The translations under genes were made by a program, and so were the position numbers. A stretch of 64,000 nucleotides of DNA, taken from the NCBI GenBank assembly GCA_021234155.1, contig JAJEKV010000049.1, positions 6,979,427 to 7,043,426 of the forward strand, written 5' to 3'. The stretch is from Isoetes taiwanensis. Lineage: Eukaryota > Streptophyta > Lycopodiopsida > Isoetales > Isoetaceae. A model generated the notes under the pieces. The model ran no database searches and was not told the origin of the DNA. It saw nothing but the letters and a program-made list of their open reading frames with translations. Below, one piece after another: positions 24,248 to 36,785 of the stretch; the first letter of the stretch is position 1, and every line of letters begins with the position of its first letter.

Positions 24248-25059
24248 AGCAAAATAAGAAAGGCGCAAACTGGAAGTGTATTCATAATCACTTGCAGCTT
24301 GAAAATGTGGCCAGCTGCCACATCGAGTAACAAAGAATGGACATGACAGTAGACCAGAATTTCGTGTAGTCACCTTAAACCTAAGATATTTATGGCATAT
24401 AATCTAGGCATATATATAATCGAGATTGTCATTTTTGTTCCATTTTATTTAGTTCCTCCGATGCAATTCAAAATGGCACTTTTTTGTACGATTGTACGAA
24501 CAAAATCGTCACGAGAAATTTTTTGGTTCGCAAAGAAATTCGCCTATAGGAGATTTCTCTCTTTGACACCCATGGTCGTATGGCCATGAACCCATTGCCT
24601 CGGGTTGCATGGACTCGTGCCCATGCACTCGATCATTGAATTTCATGTATTGAATTGAACGTGAAAAGGGGGCTACATCTGCAGGCAGCTGCACAAGATT
24701 TAGGCATCTTGGTAGTATTGAGTTAGCAATAATGTGTGCGCAATCAAAAATAGTATTTTTCTACTAGCGGAAATGCAGGCTTGAGGCAAAAGATAGGAAA
24801 CATTAGAATGAAGGTAGAAGAGCAGATTAAGATGGTAAACGCTGCTACTGGTGGGCGCAACAGCTGCTACTGGAGGGTCCAGCAGCTGCTACCAATCCTT
24901 AACCGGCAGGCCTTTTGATCCGGTTGATCATGGCCGTCTGTTTGAACCTGCTGATAGGGCAGAATGGGATTAGTCGTCCGGATTGAGGTGAGAAACAAGT
25001 TGAGATGCCTTGGATTCAGCTCAGAAACAAGTAGCTCTGCCTTGGTTTTAGCTTCGGAT
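24248..25059. other. Intergenic downstream of helicase
   Basis: No gene recognised. Positions 24695-24730 (AGATTTAGGCATCTTGGTAG and onward) match 30092-30125 over about 35 bases, a small dispersed repeat. Confidence 0.5.
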
Positions 25060-25140
25060 AGTGATAAACCAGTCTAAGGGATGATAAACCAGGCTCGGAC
25101 GATGATAAACCAGGCTAGGGGATGATAAACGAGGCTAGGT
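25060..25140. repeat. 21-bp tandem repeat, four units
   Basis: GATGATAAACCAGGCTAGGG-type units are repeated head to tail. Confidence 0.85.
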
Positions 25141-25200
25141 GCAGGTATGGAATATCTAATCCAGAGGCTTGGAGTTCTTGATCGACTGCCCTGCCGGTTA

Positions 25201-25268
25201 AAGGGGTTAACCACCCCTGCTTGGCTGTTAACCACCCCTTGCTTGGCTGCAAGGGTGGTTAACCCCTT
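25201..25268. repeat. Nested inverted repeat, 16-bp perfect arms
   Basis: AAGGGGTTAACCACCC (25201-25216) is the exact reverse complement of 25253-25268. A second left arm, GTTAACCACCCCTTGC at 25227-25242, can pair with the same right side. Two alternative hairpins share one arm. Confidence 0.88.
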
Positions 25269-25328
25269 CTTCCAGTGCTACCAAAAAGTTACCCCATATG
25301 ACTCTGCCTTCAAGCTCATCCCAATTCA

Positions 25329-25405
25329 ATTGCCATTGATGCCAATCGTAGTAGACCTTGTTTTCATTGCCATTGATGCCAATCGTAGTAGACCTTGTTC
25401 TCATT
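25329..25405. repeat. 37-bp tandem duplication
   Basis: ATTGCCATTGATGCCAATCG..AGACCTTGTT occurs at 25329 and 25366 with a single difference near the end. Confidence 0.9.
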
Positions 25406-25773
25406 TTAGCTGTCGTGTGACAAAACCAAGGTTAATGAACTTAAATAGAATGACATGGCTGTTTGGAAGAGTATATGCTACTCAATAGTGGTTAACCTCT
25501 TCTAACAATCAATGAAACGAAATATTGGGGAGAATGGAGCCCATACCCAAATTTTAATTGCAAAATAGCCACGACCTGCCAACTTGCTAATATAATATTT
25601 CATTGCAATGTTCAATATCAAAAACCTGGGATGTTGACAATGACAATTGTGAAAATGGCCTTATCGGATTTCAACATGCACAAAATTCTCAGTCAAAAAG
25701 CAGTCCTAAATAACAAAGGTAGACTTTGACCCTTTTGACATTGGTATTATGTTTACAAACTGAGATTTCGTCT

Positions 25774-26180
25774 TTAATGAATAGCAAGGTGAATATCATC
25801 TTTCAAGGCTAATTTTTCAAGGATTTTCTTGATCCAATCCTGTTTGAAATGATCCAAATGGGGATCTCCCAAAGCACAGGTCAAAGACTCCACATTTCTG
25901 AAGGCAGGTCCTGCAACAAGCTGTCTGCTAACCCTCTCTTCGCGACCAGTTCTTTTAACCTGGCACAATCCCAGTTGCAATCTTTCTCATATGGAGCTTC
26001 TAGCAGCACTCTGATAAGTAATTCAATATAATGTAGAGGCTCACTTGTACTGCATTGTTTAGCAGAGGCTCTTTCCCAGTAGATCAAAGCATTATGTGTA
26101 CTTTGTTGAACTCGTAACCGTAGCTGTGACAACGTTCTAGTTCTACCTCTGCGATAGGATAGCACGATTACATTTGCCAA
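25774..26180 (-). pseudogene. Unassigned coding relic
   Basis: Two overlapping minus-strand frames complement each other. One reads ELLIRVLLEAPYEKDCNWDC..ARLKELVAKRGLADSL..DLPSEMW. After a shift the other reads SLTCALGDPHLDHFKQDW..IKKILEKLA. Together they look like one helical protein segment broken by a frameshift. I do not recognise the family. Composition (amphipathic helices, conserved-looking Trp and Cys) is more protein-like than the surrounding noise. Confidence 0.35.
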
Positions 26181-27617
26181 CTTATAAAGATCAAACTGAC
26201 ATTCATCCTTTGGAACCCTAGCCCTGTCTCATAATACATTCCAAGCTTCCCTTCTTTGCTTCTTTGTACCAATATCTTTGCATGATCAAAATCATGATTA
26301 GGTCCAATCTAATTTGCGAGAGAGATGCGCTACTAATATTGCCACTTCCGAAGCCGGGTTCTTTTCTAACTTCTTCAATTGAACTTTTGTACGGTATGGA
26401 ATAGGATTTTAGGACTTCTATAAAAACTTAAAACCCATTTTTTTGAAGAGATTGCCAATGTCGATCTTTGTGATAGTCTCTTCTATGGATGCTTGATTGT
26501 GAGCTTCTCATTACTAAACACTTAAAGCTCCTAAGCATCTGACATACTTGTGAAGATGATGGTCTCATATGCGGATGTTGATGCCGGCACATTTTTATGA
26601 ATGTGGCTAAATAGAGGACAATTAACGGGGAGCTCTAGTCTCACGCCCTACATTCCTATAATCGAAGAGTTTTATATTGTGCGATACATCTTGAAGCGGC
26701 TCTGTGGTAGTCAATACCCGTAGCTTGGACCATCGCAAAAAATGTAAACATCTACCTTGTGGCTGAACAATGTTTTACGCATTTTCATCTCTAACTTCTC
26801 TCGGAGTCCAAAAACTTACGGTGCTCTCCAATAGCGCGACCTTGAATGTCCCAAAGCTCCATTTACGGATCCACGAGTTTTGTTTTAGGCAGTCCATAGT
26901 CGAGAGCTTTACTCTTATAAAACCTTCTTCTTTGGTCAAGGCCCTTTGTAGGAACCATCAAAACATTAGCAAGGTTAGGATCTCGTGGGCAATACCTTGT
27001 TGTGAAGAAATTCCAACCCTTTGATTTGAAGCATGATATATCTGAGATGTAGTAAATGCAAAAGGGTTTCTATGACCAAGGCTTTGACCCAACTCTGTCC
27101 ATAGATGGCACTCTCTCTAGCCACTAGAAGCATTAGAAAGAGCTGCACAATTTACCGATCTTTGAAGTCTCATCATTGGGCTGCCTGGTTCAAAAATCAG
27201 TCTCCTTTTCCATTGAGACTACCTTCACTACAAGCTGCTAATCCAAGCCGACTTGCTTTGTGGACAACTCAAAGCTTCGGATGATAAAGTGTTAACATTT
27301 GATGTAATTCATTTTTAGATCATTTGAAAGATAGATTCGGCACTGGTTATCATCCTTTGAAGTCTACGCCTCAAGCTCTATAGTAGATGACTAGAAATCT
27401 TTGAACTTCTGTATTTTCCATTTATCGAGCGTTTTATAGATGAGCTTATGCACGGTCTTTCTTAGCTTTTCCCGACCTTTCATTATCACTGCTCTAATGC
27501 TTTTGAAAAGGAAGGATCTTTACAAAAGTCATGTTCTATCTATCATCAATATGGGATGTCTTGCATGGGGCATTTATAGAAGCTACAACCTCAAGAAGTA
27601 AATGCACTAGTCTTTGT
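26181..27617. other. Intergenic, no gene recognised
   Basis: Only short frames without motifs; no repeat I can define. Confidence 0.4.
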
Positions 27618-27890
27618 TCATAACAACTGCCGACCCGACGACACTTTGAAGCCATTATGCGCCCTTAACATGGCCTTGAGCATCCAATCCTCGGAATACC
27701 AATCTTGTACCAGCATCTCGACATTCTTCATAACCATGTATAGCTCTCTAGCTAAAAGCTTGCACCTGTCCTGCTCCAAGCTATCAAGATCCTTGACCTC
27801 GTCTAGCAGCCATTTTATGCTTCCTTCTAATATTTGAGGGTCCAAGAACTTCCATTGGGCTAGGTTGATTCCGATATGCTTGGTCTTCAC
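27618..27890 (-). pseudogene. Helical fragment, possible DUF1221-like kinase N-terminal domain
   Basis: A 90-residue frame contains WLLDEVKDLDSLEQDRCKLL, ARELYMVMKNVEMLVQDWYS and EDWMLKAMLRAHN. The pattern of a Cys-Lys-Leu-Leu helix followed by V-x-x-LV-x-D-(C/W) and (D)W-x-x-KA resembles, from memory, the helical domain that precedes the kinase in some plant DUF1221 proteins. No kinase motif is seen nearby. The family call is weak; the coding-like character is moderate. It may belong with the relic at 25774-26180 on the same strand. Confidence 0.3.
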
Positions 27891-30317
27891 TGCTCTGCTT
27901 AACTTTCATGCAATGTTATAAGCATGAACTAGAAAATCAAGGTCTTTGTATTGTGAAGGGGCACATCTAATGCTCAATGACAATGTCGAAAATTCTAAGC
28001 TTGGCACCCAAGCCACAAGCGACCATTTAGAGCATAAACACCTTTCTATACTAGTAGTAGGGAAGTAGAAAAGCTTTAATGGGCTTAAAGATGACAAGCT
28101 CGGTAACCGGGGCCATAAAAAGCTTCCTACTGATCTTCAAAAGATCACCATGACCATGCAAGCTTTAAAAGAGAAAGCTTATTACGGATCTTTCAAACAT
28201 GAATGAGCTGGATCTTTCAAAAGATAAATGGGCATCTCACTTTTAAAGAGAATTTGTAAAAAGAGCTCTTCAAAAAAGCAATAAAGCAAACATTTATATG
28301 AGCATTTGCAAGAAGGAGCCGAAAATCCATAAACCAGCGGGATTCTTACGGAAGATTCGATATTTAGACATCTTTCGGGGGTAGAAGAAAAAGGAAAAAT
28401 CTTGGATGTAAAGAGCTTCGAGGTCGGACTTTTGGAGCGGATTAGCAGGCATTTGTTGTTGATGGGGCTTAAGTCGCGGAGAAGGCGACATGTGTTCAAA
28501 ATAAATCTGGCAAAGAGCGAGGGAAATGGGTAAAGGACAGTTGCGAAGTGCAAACATGGTTAAAGCCCTTGTGTTGAGGCTGATAATGGTGAGACAAACT
28601 TGCCATTCCGGCTGGTCGAAGGAAGGATTCTAGTTTGCCGGATTGGAAGGATTTGAAGGCAACATGCAGGTCCGGAATGGTTAGGGCCGCGACACGGAAG
28701 GAATTATTGGGTTTCTATTTTTAATAGCCGTCGATTCATAAATTATTAGATCTAGCGGTTGAGATTAAAAGCTTGTTGACGTGTACGACGCATTGGCATA
28801 GCTAGGAATCTGAAGGAAAGGCGGGGGGTTAGGCAACCACGCTAATAATAAACATAAGATTGTGGAAGCTTAAATGTGGTATTACCGTATTGAAATCACG
28901 TATTTTGATGATGGTGGCATCACGGGTTTTGTTTGGAAGCCCGGCGTGGATTTCGTTGGAGAAGGTTCGGGTTTTTCTTTGAGTGGGATCGTGTCATTTG
29001 TGGTTGCACTTAGGGTGGATGGATGGGCGTGTGGTGCAGTTGCAAAAGATTTCTATCTCGGCTTTTCTCAGGTACGCCCTTCCTTGCTTTCGAAGGCATT
29101 TGGGTTGGTAGTTGGGTCAAGGCATCATTTGGGTTTTAGCCGGTGGAGTTCGACTCCCTAATCGTGGGTCATGTAACTAGGTCTTAGAGGTATAAGGCCA
29201 TAACACGTGTTCTTCCTAAAGTCGATTCTACCCATATTACGTCTTGCTTTTATGCGGCACGGCGAAGGAAGAATAGGTGAGCAGATCTTTGCAAGCAAGC
29301 AAGATCCGGTAGACATATTTGTTTTTTTCTTTTCTTTTCTTGCCAGCGCCGTCTTCGAATTTCTGTGTAAGCAACTAAGAGATTTATGAAGATTTTAGAG
29401 GAGGGCTAGCGATGGCGGATGGTCCGACGATCTGCACAACATCCTAAACCATCTTAGGGCATTGAATTTTCGAACGATTCTACTTTTTCCTTCAGGATTT
29501 TCTGTCGGATTCTAAGCAGGCATGCTGCCCTTGCTTATTCTTCTGTTCTTAGAATTCTCATTCGGATCTTAGAATCCATGATTATTTGAGTCCATTGATT
29601 TTTCTGCGGGGTATTTGCCTACGGTTCTTGGTGTTTGGTGCAAATACAAAATCGTAAGGAGGTACTTACTGCTAGGCCTATTTTGTTTGAAACATATTTT
29701 TTCTTATCTTTGCACATTTTGTTTTGAAACATATTTTTTTCTTATCTTTGATGGACTCGACTCCATCCATCCGTAAGATATGATGTGTTTTCTATGTTCT
29801 TTGGTGTGCCGTGCTTGGCATTGGATTGGGCGGGGTTCGATTCCCAGCTCATGTCATGGTTTCACTTATAAAGTATTGGACTGTATTACAGTGACACTTT
29901 ACTATACAAATGCGAATACTATTTTAACCAATGGTTGATGGTTTAAGTAGTGCCCTTTAAAATCGGGTAAACAAGGGTCAATTTGACTCGAGAAAGACCC
30001 TAGATGGGTGAAGAGGATCTATGGAGGGGGGAATATGCTACCTAATGTGCCACGATCAAGGGCCCAAAAGCGATAATACATGCTTTACTTGAGATTTATG
30101 CATCTTGGTAGTATTGAGTTAGCAATTAAGATTTTTTGTGTTGAGTACTTGGGGTGCACGTCATATATCCTCATGAATGGGGTCAATATGGCATGACATA
30201 AAAATTACTATCTTTATTTCTCTTCCTATGCAATTGATCTAATTCTTAATGTGTTAAGTTTGTATGCAATAGTTCTTCATAGTCATGCTACCATGTGCTT
30301 TCATTTTTCTTTTCTTT
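27891..30317. other. Intergenic; small tandem repeat
   Basis: No recognised gene; an open frame at 28874-29161 (+) matches nothing I know. At 29683-29745 a ~37-bp unit (TTTGTTTGAAACATATTTTT.. CTTATCTTTG) is duplicated. Confidence 0.45.
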
Positions 30318-30455
30318 TTTGTTGAAGGACGTCAGACTTTATTTAATCAAAGAGGCAAATACAAGTATAAGTACAAAGAAAGGAATAAAATCTCAGGGAA
30401 TAAGCAGAGACCCACCAAGTGAAGCAATTTGCCTAAATATAAGAGTGCCAAAATT
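30318..30455 (-). mobile_element. LINE 3' end fragment
   Basis: TTTTGTTGAAGGACGTCAGA, then an AATCAAAGAG..CAAATACAAG segment and GCAGAGACCCACC match the 3' end of the LINE at 36786. This includes the pyrimidine-rich stretch representing the poly(A) tail on the opposite strand. Similarity fades at about 30455, so it is a short 5'-truncated copy. I found no target duplication. Confidence 0.75.
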
Positions 30456-31445
30456 CACATCTACCTAGATTATTCACGATTTCAAAACCGTAGCAAAATA
30501 ATGTGAAAATCATAACAAGGTATGTCTACCGGTAACAAGCTTATGAAATTGTAATCATTTGATTAAAGAACTACATAGTGGAACGAAGTTTCTGACAAGA
30601 GAAGTCAAGAAGACTTAGGCTTGGATGAATCTTGAGGCTTAAGGGCCTCAGAGGCAGCAATAGGAATATTTCTTTGTTGGGCTGCCCCTTAGATCCGTCA
30701 GCAGGAGGCACCTGTTCACCCTTTTCTTCGGCACTAAAATTCGCATGCAAGTATGGTTCCAGAGTACCCCGATCAAACTGAGCAGACTGAGCTATAGTCA
30801 AACTTTAGACTCCTCTTTGCAAAAATCTGCCATCCATCAGCAAATATCTAGCATACACCTGCAGTTGCCCCTTTCAAGCTTTTGCTGATTGCAAAAATTG
30901 CTTCAGGAAGGCGCTAATAGAGCTTTTAAACCTGCTGCTACTGAAAAAGGGATATAACAGCCCCAATAGAAATCCATCTACGAAATTAGGAAAAGGGCAA
31001 TCTCATCTCGCCGTTGATATTAAATTATTGTATATTTATGAGGAGTGGATCTCGTAGATCAAAAATTTATAATTTAGGTGGAAACCACCCCAACTTTCAC
31101 AAATGAAAACCTCCCCAAGCTTCCATGGAAAGATGGGGAGTTTTCCTATAGAAAAATTGGGGAGGTTTCTAATCTTGAAGGCTAACCAAATTGGCGGAGA
31201 TAGTTTGGTTGAATTAGTTGTCACGTGTACCATCATGTTGCCAAGCTGTTGGGATCATGGACTAGCCAACCTTGACTCGATACCATGTTAGAATCTGATT
31301 TTGTGGCTAAAACTTACGGGAAGGTATTTTTTTAACTTCATTTAAAATTTAGGTTTATGATGGTAAGCTTGCCTAATTTATTATTTGAAATACAACTTGT
31401 CCTTGCAAGTTGTTGAGGTCATCTGTACTAGTTTCATTTTAGCTA
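30456..31445. other. Intergenic with a small foldback
   Basis: The minus-strand frame at 30571-30801 is hydrophilic but unrecognised. A short inverted repeat (AAACCTCCCCAA / TTGGGGAGGTTT) lies at about 31109-31170. Confidence 0.4.
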
Positions 31446-31735
31446 GAGGAGGAAACATTAGAGGAGTCGGGAAGGCGATGGAGAGGGCCGAGGTAGATGC
31501 AAGTATAACAGTGGAGGAGGAGGGAGGAGCAGGGGGCGGGGAGGGGGTGGATGGTGGAGGAGGAGAAGAAATGCATAAAATCCGATCTTAGAAAGAGGCT
31601 AGAGGAGGAAGCACTATAGGAGTGAGGAGGGCGATGGAGGGATGAGGTAGATGCAAATGTAATAGCCGGAGGAGGGGCCGGGGAGTGGGGAGGGAATGGT
31701 GGAGGAGGAAAAAAGCGAATAAAATCCAGGCCCGC
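31446..31735. repeat. ~159-bp G-rich tandem duplication
   Basis: AGGAGGAAACATTAGAGGAG at 31446 recurs in diverged form at 31605. The GAGGTAGATGCAA, GGAGGAGG and ATAAAATCC blocks follow in both. Confidence 0.75.
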
Positions 31736-31739
31736 TTTT

Positions 31740-33118
31740 TGCACTTTGAAATTTGAATTTTAAATCTCCCTCCATATTTAAAATTTTTCTCCCAAAATAC
31801 CTTGAGTGAATTTAAAATTCAAAATATGAATTCCCTCCAATATTCCCCGTTCAAAATTCAAAAACCCTTCGATGTGGACTGTACAATTCCTTCGGGAAGG
31901 ATGCTATTTGGCTTTTATTCTTGGGCCTACCTCCGTCGCCTCTGCCGCCTCCACATTATGTTGATCTTGGTAAATTAGATGAAAATTGATCTCGTTGAGT
32001 TTGCATTTGTGCTTACATTGAGTTTATCTTAGGCGCCTGTAGATCTTGTTGAAATTGTTGTATTTGTCGAATCGACTTGTGGATATATTGGCAACTTCAT
32101 TATGCTACTACATCTTAGGTTAGTGGTGTAGATTTTAATATTTGATTGAATGATAGAATGCTGTGATTTCAATGTGCATTGGTAGTATACAATTGAACTG
32201 ATATCGATTAGATATAATAATATAAATAAAAGATCTGGCCCATCTTGATCCAGGTTTTTTGAGTTACAATGTAGCTTAAATAAAGCTGAAAGTTGAGTTC
32301 AAATGGAGCTTTAAATGGTGCGGCGACCCCATTTCAATTTGAAATTACCATCGGGAATGGGCATAAGCTCCATTTTAGCTTAAATGGAGCCAAAATTCAA
32401 TGGAATCACTTTCTTAGCCATTAAGCTAAATGGAGCATGTCGCCATTTAACTAGTTCCCTGAATTCATTTAGCATGAAATAGGGCGTTTAGCCATTTAAG
32501 CTCTATCGAAATGCAACCTTCATACGTATTTAGGCTATATAACTCAACAAAGATACACGATCATTCCATTTTAGCTTCAAATATAGCTGACACTCTATTA
32601 TATGATGAGAATGTAATTAGCATTAGATCCATATTAAATGCCATTTAGAAGATTTGATGACATGAATCCACAAATGTACCTTTTCAACCATGCAAGATAT
32701 CTTCCTATTATGTGAGTAAACAAATTGTGGTTCATGATATATCATTGAAAAGATACACCATCCATAGTATGCTTGTGGTTAGTCTGGTCATGTATAACTC
32801 ATAATATATTTCCATCCTCTTCTTCTTGTTGAGATGTTGGAACGAATGACATAGCGGGGGCTATAATGGCATATGGTAAGCAAGTGCCTTATGCATGGTT
32901 GATACTTATGTATATGTATTCTATATATTAAAGATAGATAGATGTATAAAATGGTATAGGCATAGCATTATATAGGGCCCTTTCATTGGAACCCTTCCAA
33001 TTTAGGATAACCACGCGGCAACCATACATTGATTGGTTATATATTTGAGTATCATGTACACATATTGCATACATATGTATATAGTGACATATCACGGTAT
33101 ACATAACTTTCTCACGCA
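31740..33118. other. A+T-rich intergenic region
   Basis: No gene recognised. Several scattered TTAAATGGAGC/GCTCCATTTA words occur between 32290 and 32470 in both orientations. Confidence 0.4.
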
Positions 33119-33127
33119 ACATGTATA
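33119..33127. other. 9-bp target site duplication, left
   Basis: ACATGTATA, identical to 35037-35045. Confidence 0.9.
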
Positions 33128-35036
33128 GGGTGAAAATATTTTTATCCGGTTTTGTGATTCCATCATAAAAATTTCATCCCCGGAATCACCCGGTAGGAGA
33201 CCCCGTTATACGTACCCGAGCCCCGTTATCCAGGTACGCCGAGGCGCTTTCGGTCATTTATACCTTCCGATTGGAATCACAACTTTGCTATTCCGCCCGG
33301 ATGGAATCACCAATTTACGATTCTTGAGATGGAATCACGCTCCATGTATTCCACCGGGCGGAATCACTGGCCGTATTATTTATTCAGCGAGATGGAATCA
33401 CAATCATGTTATTCCGCCCGAGACGGAATCACAACCTTGCTATTCAACGAGGCGGAATCACCTTGATATCCCGGGGTGGAATCACCATGGTGAAATATCC
33501 CCGTGAGGAATCGTCAAAGTAAAATTCCGCCGGTGGAATCACCTCGTGAAATCTTCTTGGAGTGGAATCACCAACAACTTGTAATTCCGCCCGGATGGAA
33601 TCACATACCGTGATATTCTAACCCGTGGAATCACCGGCGTACCATAATATTCTAACGTAGAATCACATACCATAATATTCCTTCGGGTGGAATCACATAC
33701 CATAATATTTTCGGTGGAAAATGGAATTTCAAATCATTTCGGGACCTATCTGTCTCTGAGGCGGGGGCCAGGGGAGGAAACATTACCATGGTTCAATCCC
33801 AAATTTTCATTTGATTCCATAGAAAATGGTTCAAGATAAATTTCCTTTGATTCCATAGAAAGTGGTTCAGCATGGTTTAGCTAAGCATACATAACCCTGT
33901 TCCGGCAATAAGAAATGAAGGATGTTCTGGAGGATTCGAACCTCCAGGCCAGATCGGCCTCACCAGAGCCCTGGGACAAACCGGTAGACAAAAAAAATAA
34001 ACAGGCTTACTTTCTCATCTGTATCAATTCATGGGCTTAATCAGGAATTTGGCGCATCTCGAAACAGGGCAAATCAAAATTGCTTGCAAGTATTTCTTTG
34101 AAACCGCAAGGCAAACCTCCAGATTATCTGGACAAAGGTAAAATAACTAAAGCATGTCCAACTTCGGTTCGAGCGGTTTGGGGCACGATCACGAACTCCA
34201 TCCTCTGCCCATTTGTTCTCTACCAATTGATTACGAGCGACTAGTGAAAGCTTCGCATAAAATCTCGAGAGAAAAGGATTTGATCGGCCTATAATATGGC
34301 GATGGCAGTTTGCCTGCATATATCCATGCTGTATTTTTATTTTGCTTTGCATCTTACTCAAAAATCACAAAATCTAGATGCTGCCGGATCTGCTTGTTTT
34401 TACCCTAAACTATAGCTACAGGCAGATGCTATTCTATTATTAGAGGTGGATATGTTCTGAAGGGATAATTGGGTCTCGCCATCACCAAATAGATCCGCAG
34501 ATTGCCGAGGCGGGCGACAAAGCACATAGCCTGCTGTAAATCATAAGAAAGCGGGGGATTGTTATAGTACGCTGCTGTAAATCACAAGGGAAAAATAGCG
34601 AGAATAAGCCCCAGGGGTAAGGATCTCCGCTCATGCAAATCTGCTTTCGCTCCCCTTGTTCCATCACCATGTACCTCCTTTTAGCCACTGTTCAAGTGGC
34701 CCCGTTGAGCGTTGCACAACCCGGCTATGGCGGGATGGAAGGAAGGCAGCAGAGGGCATCTCTCAAACATCATCGGAAGATCCACGAAGAACGAGGAGGG
34801 AGGAATTGATTGAGGGGAAATTTTGAATTGTTATTTGGATATTCTACGGGGAGGTAGATTCGACGGCCAGGATCATCCCAGCATACCGATGGCTAGGATC
34901 GTCGAGCGTGCGGCATTTGTCAGTGCGGATAACGGAGTCTCGAAGGCGGAACCGGATTCCCAAAGGCACAGTGATTAAGCGGGATGGAATTTTTTGCGAT
35001 GGAATCCCAAAAACCGGGGTAAGAATATTTTCACCC
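33128..35036. mobile_element. Non-autonomous MULE with intact 9-bp TSD
   Basis: The ends are inverted repeats. The left starts GGGTGAAAATATTTTTATCC, and the reverse complement of the right starts GGGTGAAAATATTCTTACCC. Both then have GGTTTT, GATTCCATC and a GAGAC(C/T)CCGTTAT block further in. It is flanked by the perfect 9-bp duplication ACATGTATA, the size expected for Mutator-like insertions. The 1909-bp element encodes no transposase. The minus-strand frame at 34482-34688 is unrecognised and could be captured sequence. The perfect duplication suggests a fairly recent insertion. The ends are related to those of the coding MULE at 12122-18501. Confidence 0.9.
33150..33720 (+). repeat. GGAATCAC array, ~31-bp period
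   Basis: About fourteen GGAATCAC words stand at 29-34-bp spacing in most places (around 33262, 33303, 33331, 33360, 33394, 33425, 33455, 33478, 33533, 33564, 33596, 33627, 33659, 33690). They are often preceded by ATTCCGCCCG. The array is restricted to the left arm and is not mirrored in the right. Confidence 0.85.
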
Positions 35037-35045
35037 ACATGTATA
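35037..35045. other. 9-bp target site duplication, right
   Basis: ACATGTATA, identical to 33119-33127. Confidence 0.9.
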
Positions 35046-36513
35046 TATAACCCTTTTTAATATATGTAACATACTATAAGTATAGAGGTATACATTACCC
35101 TCCAACAACCCTACATTAAAATTATTCCAACTTACCTTGTATATTCCATATTTAATGAAACTTTGCTTTTTTCTAAAAAATGTTTGCGCATTTTTGTTTT
35201 TGGATTTTCCCTTCGATTTATGCAATGGCCTAACATCCTTTGAATCTTCTTGGCTATGGTGGATATATCCTCATCGGAATCATCTTATATATAGTGCAAA
35301 GGTCCGAATTCATCTTGATATAGTGCAAAGGCGAGAATCATTTGGCATATATTGCAAAAGCTAGCCCAGAGAACCTCAAAGGCCGATAAAACCCTCCAAC
35401 AAGAAATACGCAAGCAAAATGAGCATGGTTCTTGATTTTTATGTTCTTCCCTTCAATCAAAGCTGTAAAATCCGCTGCGGTTTTGGAAAATAGATCACCA
35501 AAGATTGCATGGAAAGAACTTGGAATTCCCTCTCTCAGCCTTTTGGCGCCATAGACTATATTGCATTTTTCAATCTGCTTTGGATTGCCCAAACCAAAGA
35601 TCGGTTGCTGGCACGCTTCCGAACAAACTATTTTTTGCAGATCGATTAACGATTTTGTTCTTGATATCTTTGATTACGAAACAAAGCTAGCATTTGGCGG
35701 TGCCCCTCACTCACCATAACCAAGCTCGATTCGGCCACTATAGAAACTATAAATTATCTTATCTTTTGAAAGTATAAAGGTATTTTTCAATAGATTGATA
35801 TCACAACTTTAATTGCAGACCATTAAATTATGGGGATATTGGAGATTGATTTCAGTTTGCATAACTATCCTACAAAGCAAAAATTTAGCATAACTTTTAG
35901 GTTCTGACAGGATGCCCCAAATCAAATAGGAGTAATGGTGTCAATGAGATGTGAATCCTAGATATTAACATCCAGGGAAGAACAACTAACACGACCTAGA
36001 ACTTATTGCAGGCCTCCAACTTTTAACTGGAACTTTTTGCGGACCTCCAATATCACATATTTGGATCGAAGAAAGAAATGCGTGGCTTGGTGGCCTTGAC
36101 CGCCCGCGATAATTTTTGTAAAGGTAAGACTTTGCTAGCCTTGCATTAATATGCCATTAATATACCATTATGTAACAAGACATTTTGGCAATTGGCAAAA
36201 TAAGAGTTGGATCATGCATTTTACTCGAAGTAGATGAAAATTATTTAGAGAGGATTTCCAAATTTGCTACCCTTTTGAGAATTAATATTTGAAATAATTA
36301 TAGTACGCAAAGTTTAAGTCTATTTCATCATTTGCTAGCACTTTTGGAGGTAACATGTAAGCCAATAATGTAGTCTGTATCTAATTTAAGTTGTGCAGGT
36401 AAAGTATGTACATGAGGGGAAACGTTTTAATAATCCAACATGGGTAGCTCTTTATTATCATATTCTTTGCACAAAATGAATATGAAGCTAAGCAAGTGTT
36501 CACTACATCGCAT
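35046..36513. other. Intergenic, A+T-rich
   Basis: No gene or repeat recognised beyond a short echo of TATAGTGCAAAGG at 35292 and 35318. Confidence 0.4.
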
Positions 36514-36655
36514 TATGTGAATTTCACAACAAGCATTTTAAACTACAAAAACTTTTACTCAATTGGACAAACAATAATTGGCTATATGTGAATTTCACAA
36601 CAAGCATTTTAAACTACAACAACTTTTACTCAATTGGACAAACAATAATTGGCTA
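36514..36655. repeat. 71-bp tandem duplication
   Basis: Units at 36514-36584 and 36585-36655 start TATGTGAATTTCACAACAAG and differ by one base (AAAAAC versus AACAAC). Confidence 0.95.
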
Positions 36656-36785
36656 TGTACAATCCTTAAACAACAAGATATACAAGCTACGCACCCATAA
36701 AGGGGGCAGGAGAGTGGCAAAATGTAGAAGCTTTAATAAAGTTGCAAATTTAAAGAACCTATTATGTTTTGCAAGTTGCTCTTTT

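Noticed and set aside
33150-33720. CRISPR-like regular spacing of short repeats
   Set aside because: The repeats are only ~8-10 conserved bases with variable neighbours, lie inside a MULE with a TSD, and the window is plant nuclear DNA.
33915-33975. tRNA-like 3' half on the minus strand (GGTTCGAATCC T-loop with paired stem)
   Set aside because: No matching 5' acceptor strand, D arm or anticodon arm at the right distance; at most a tRNA-like fragment.
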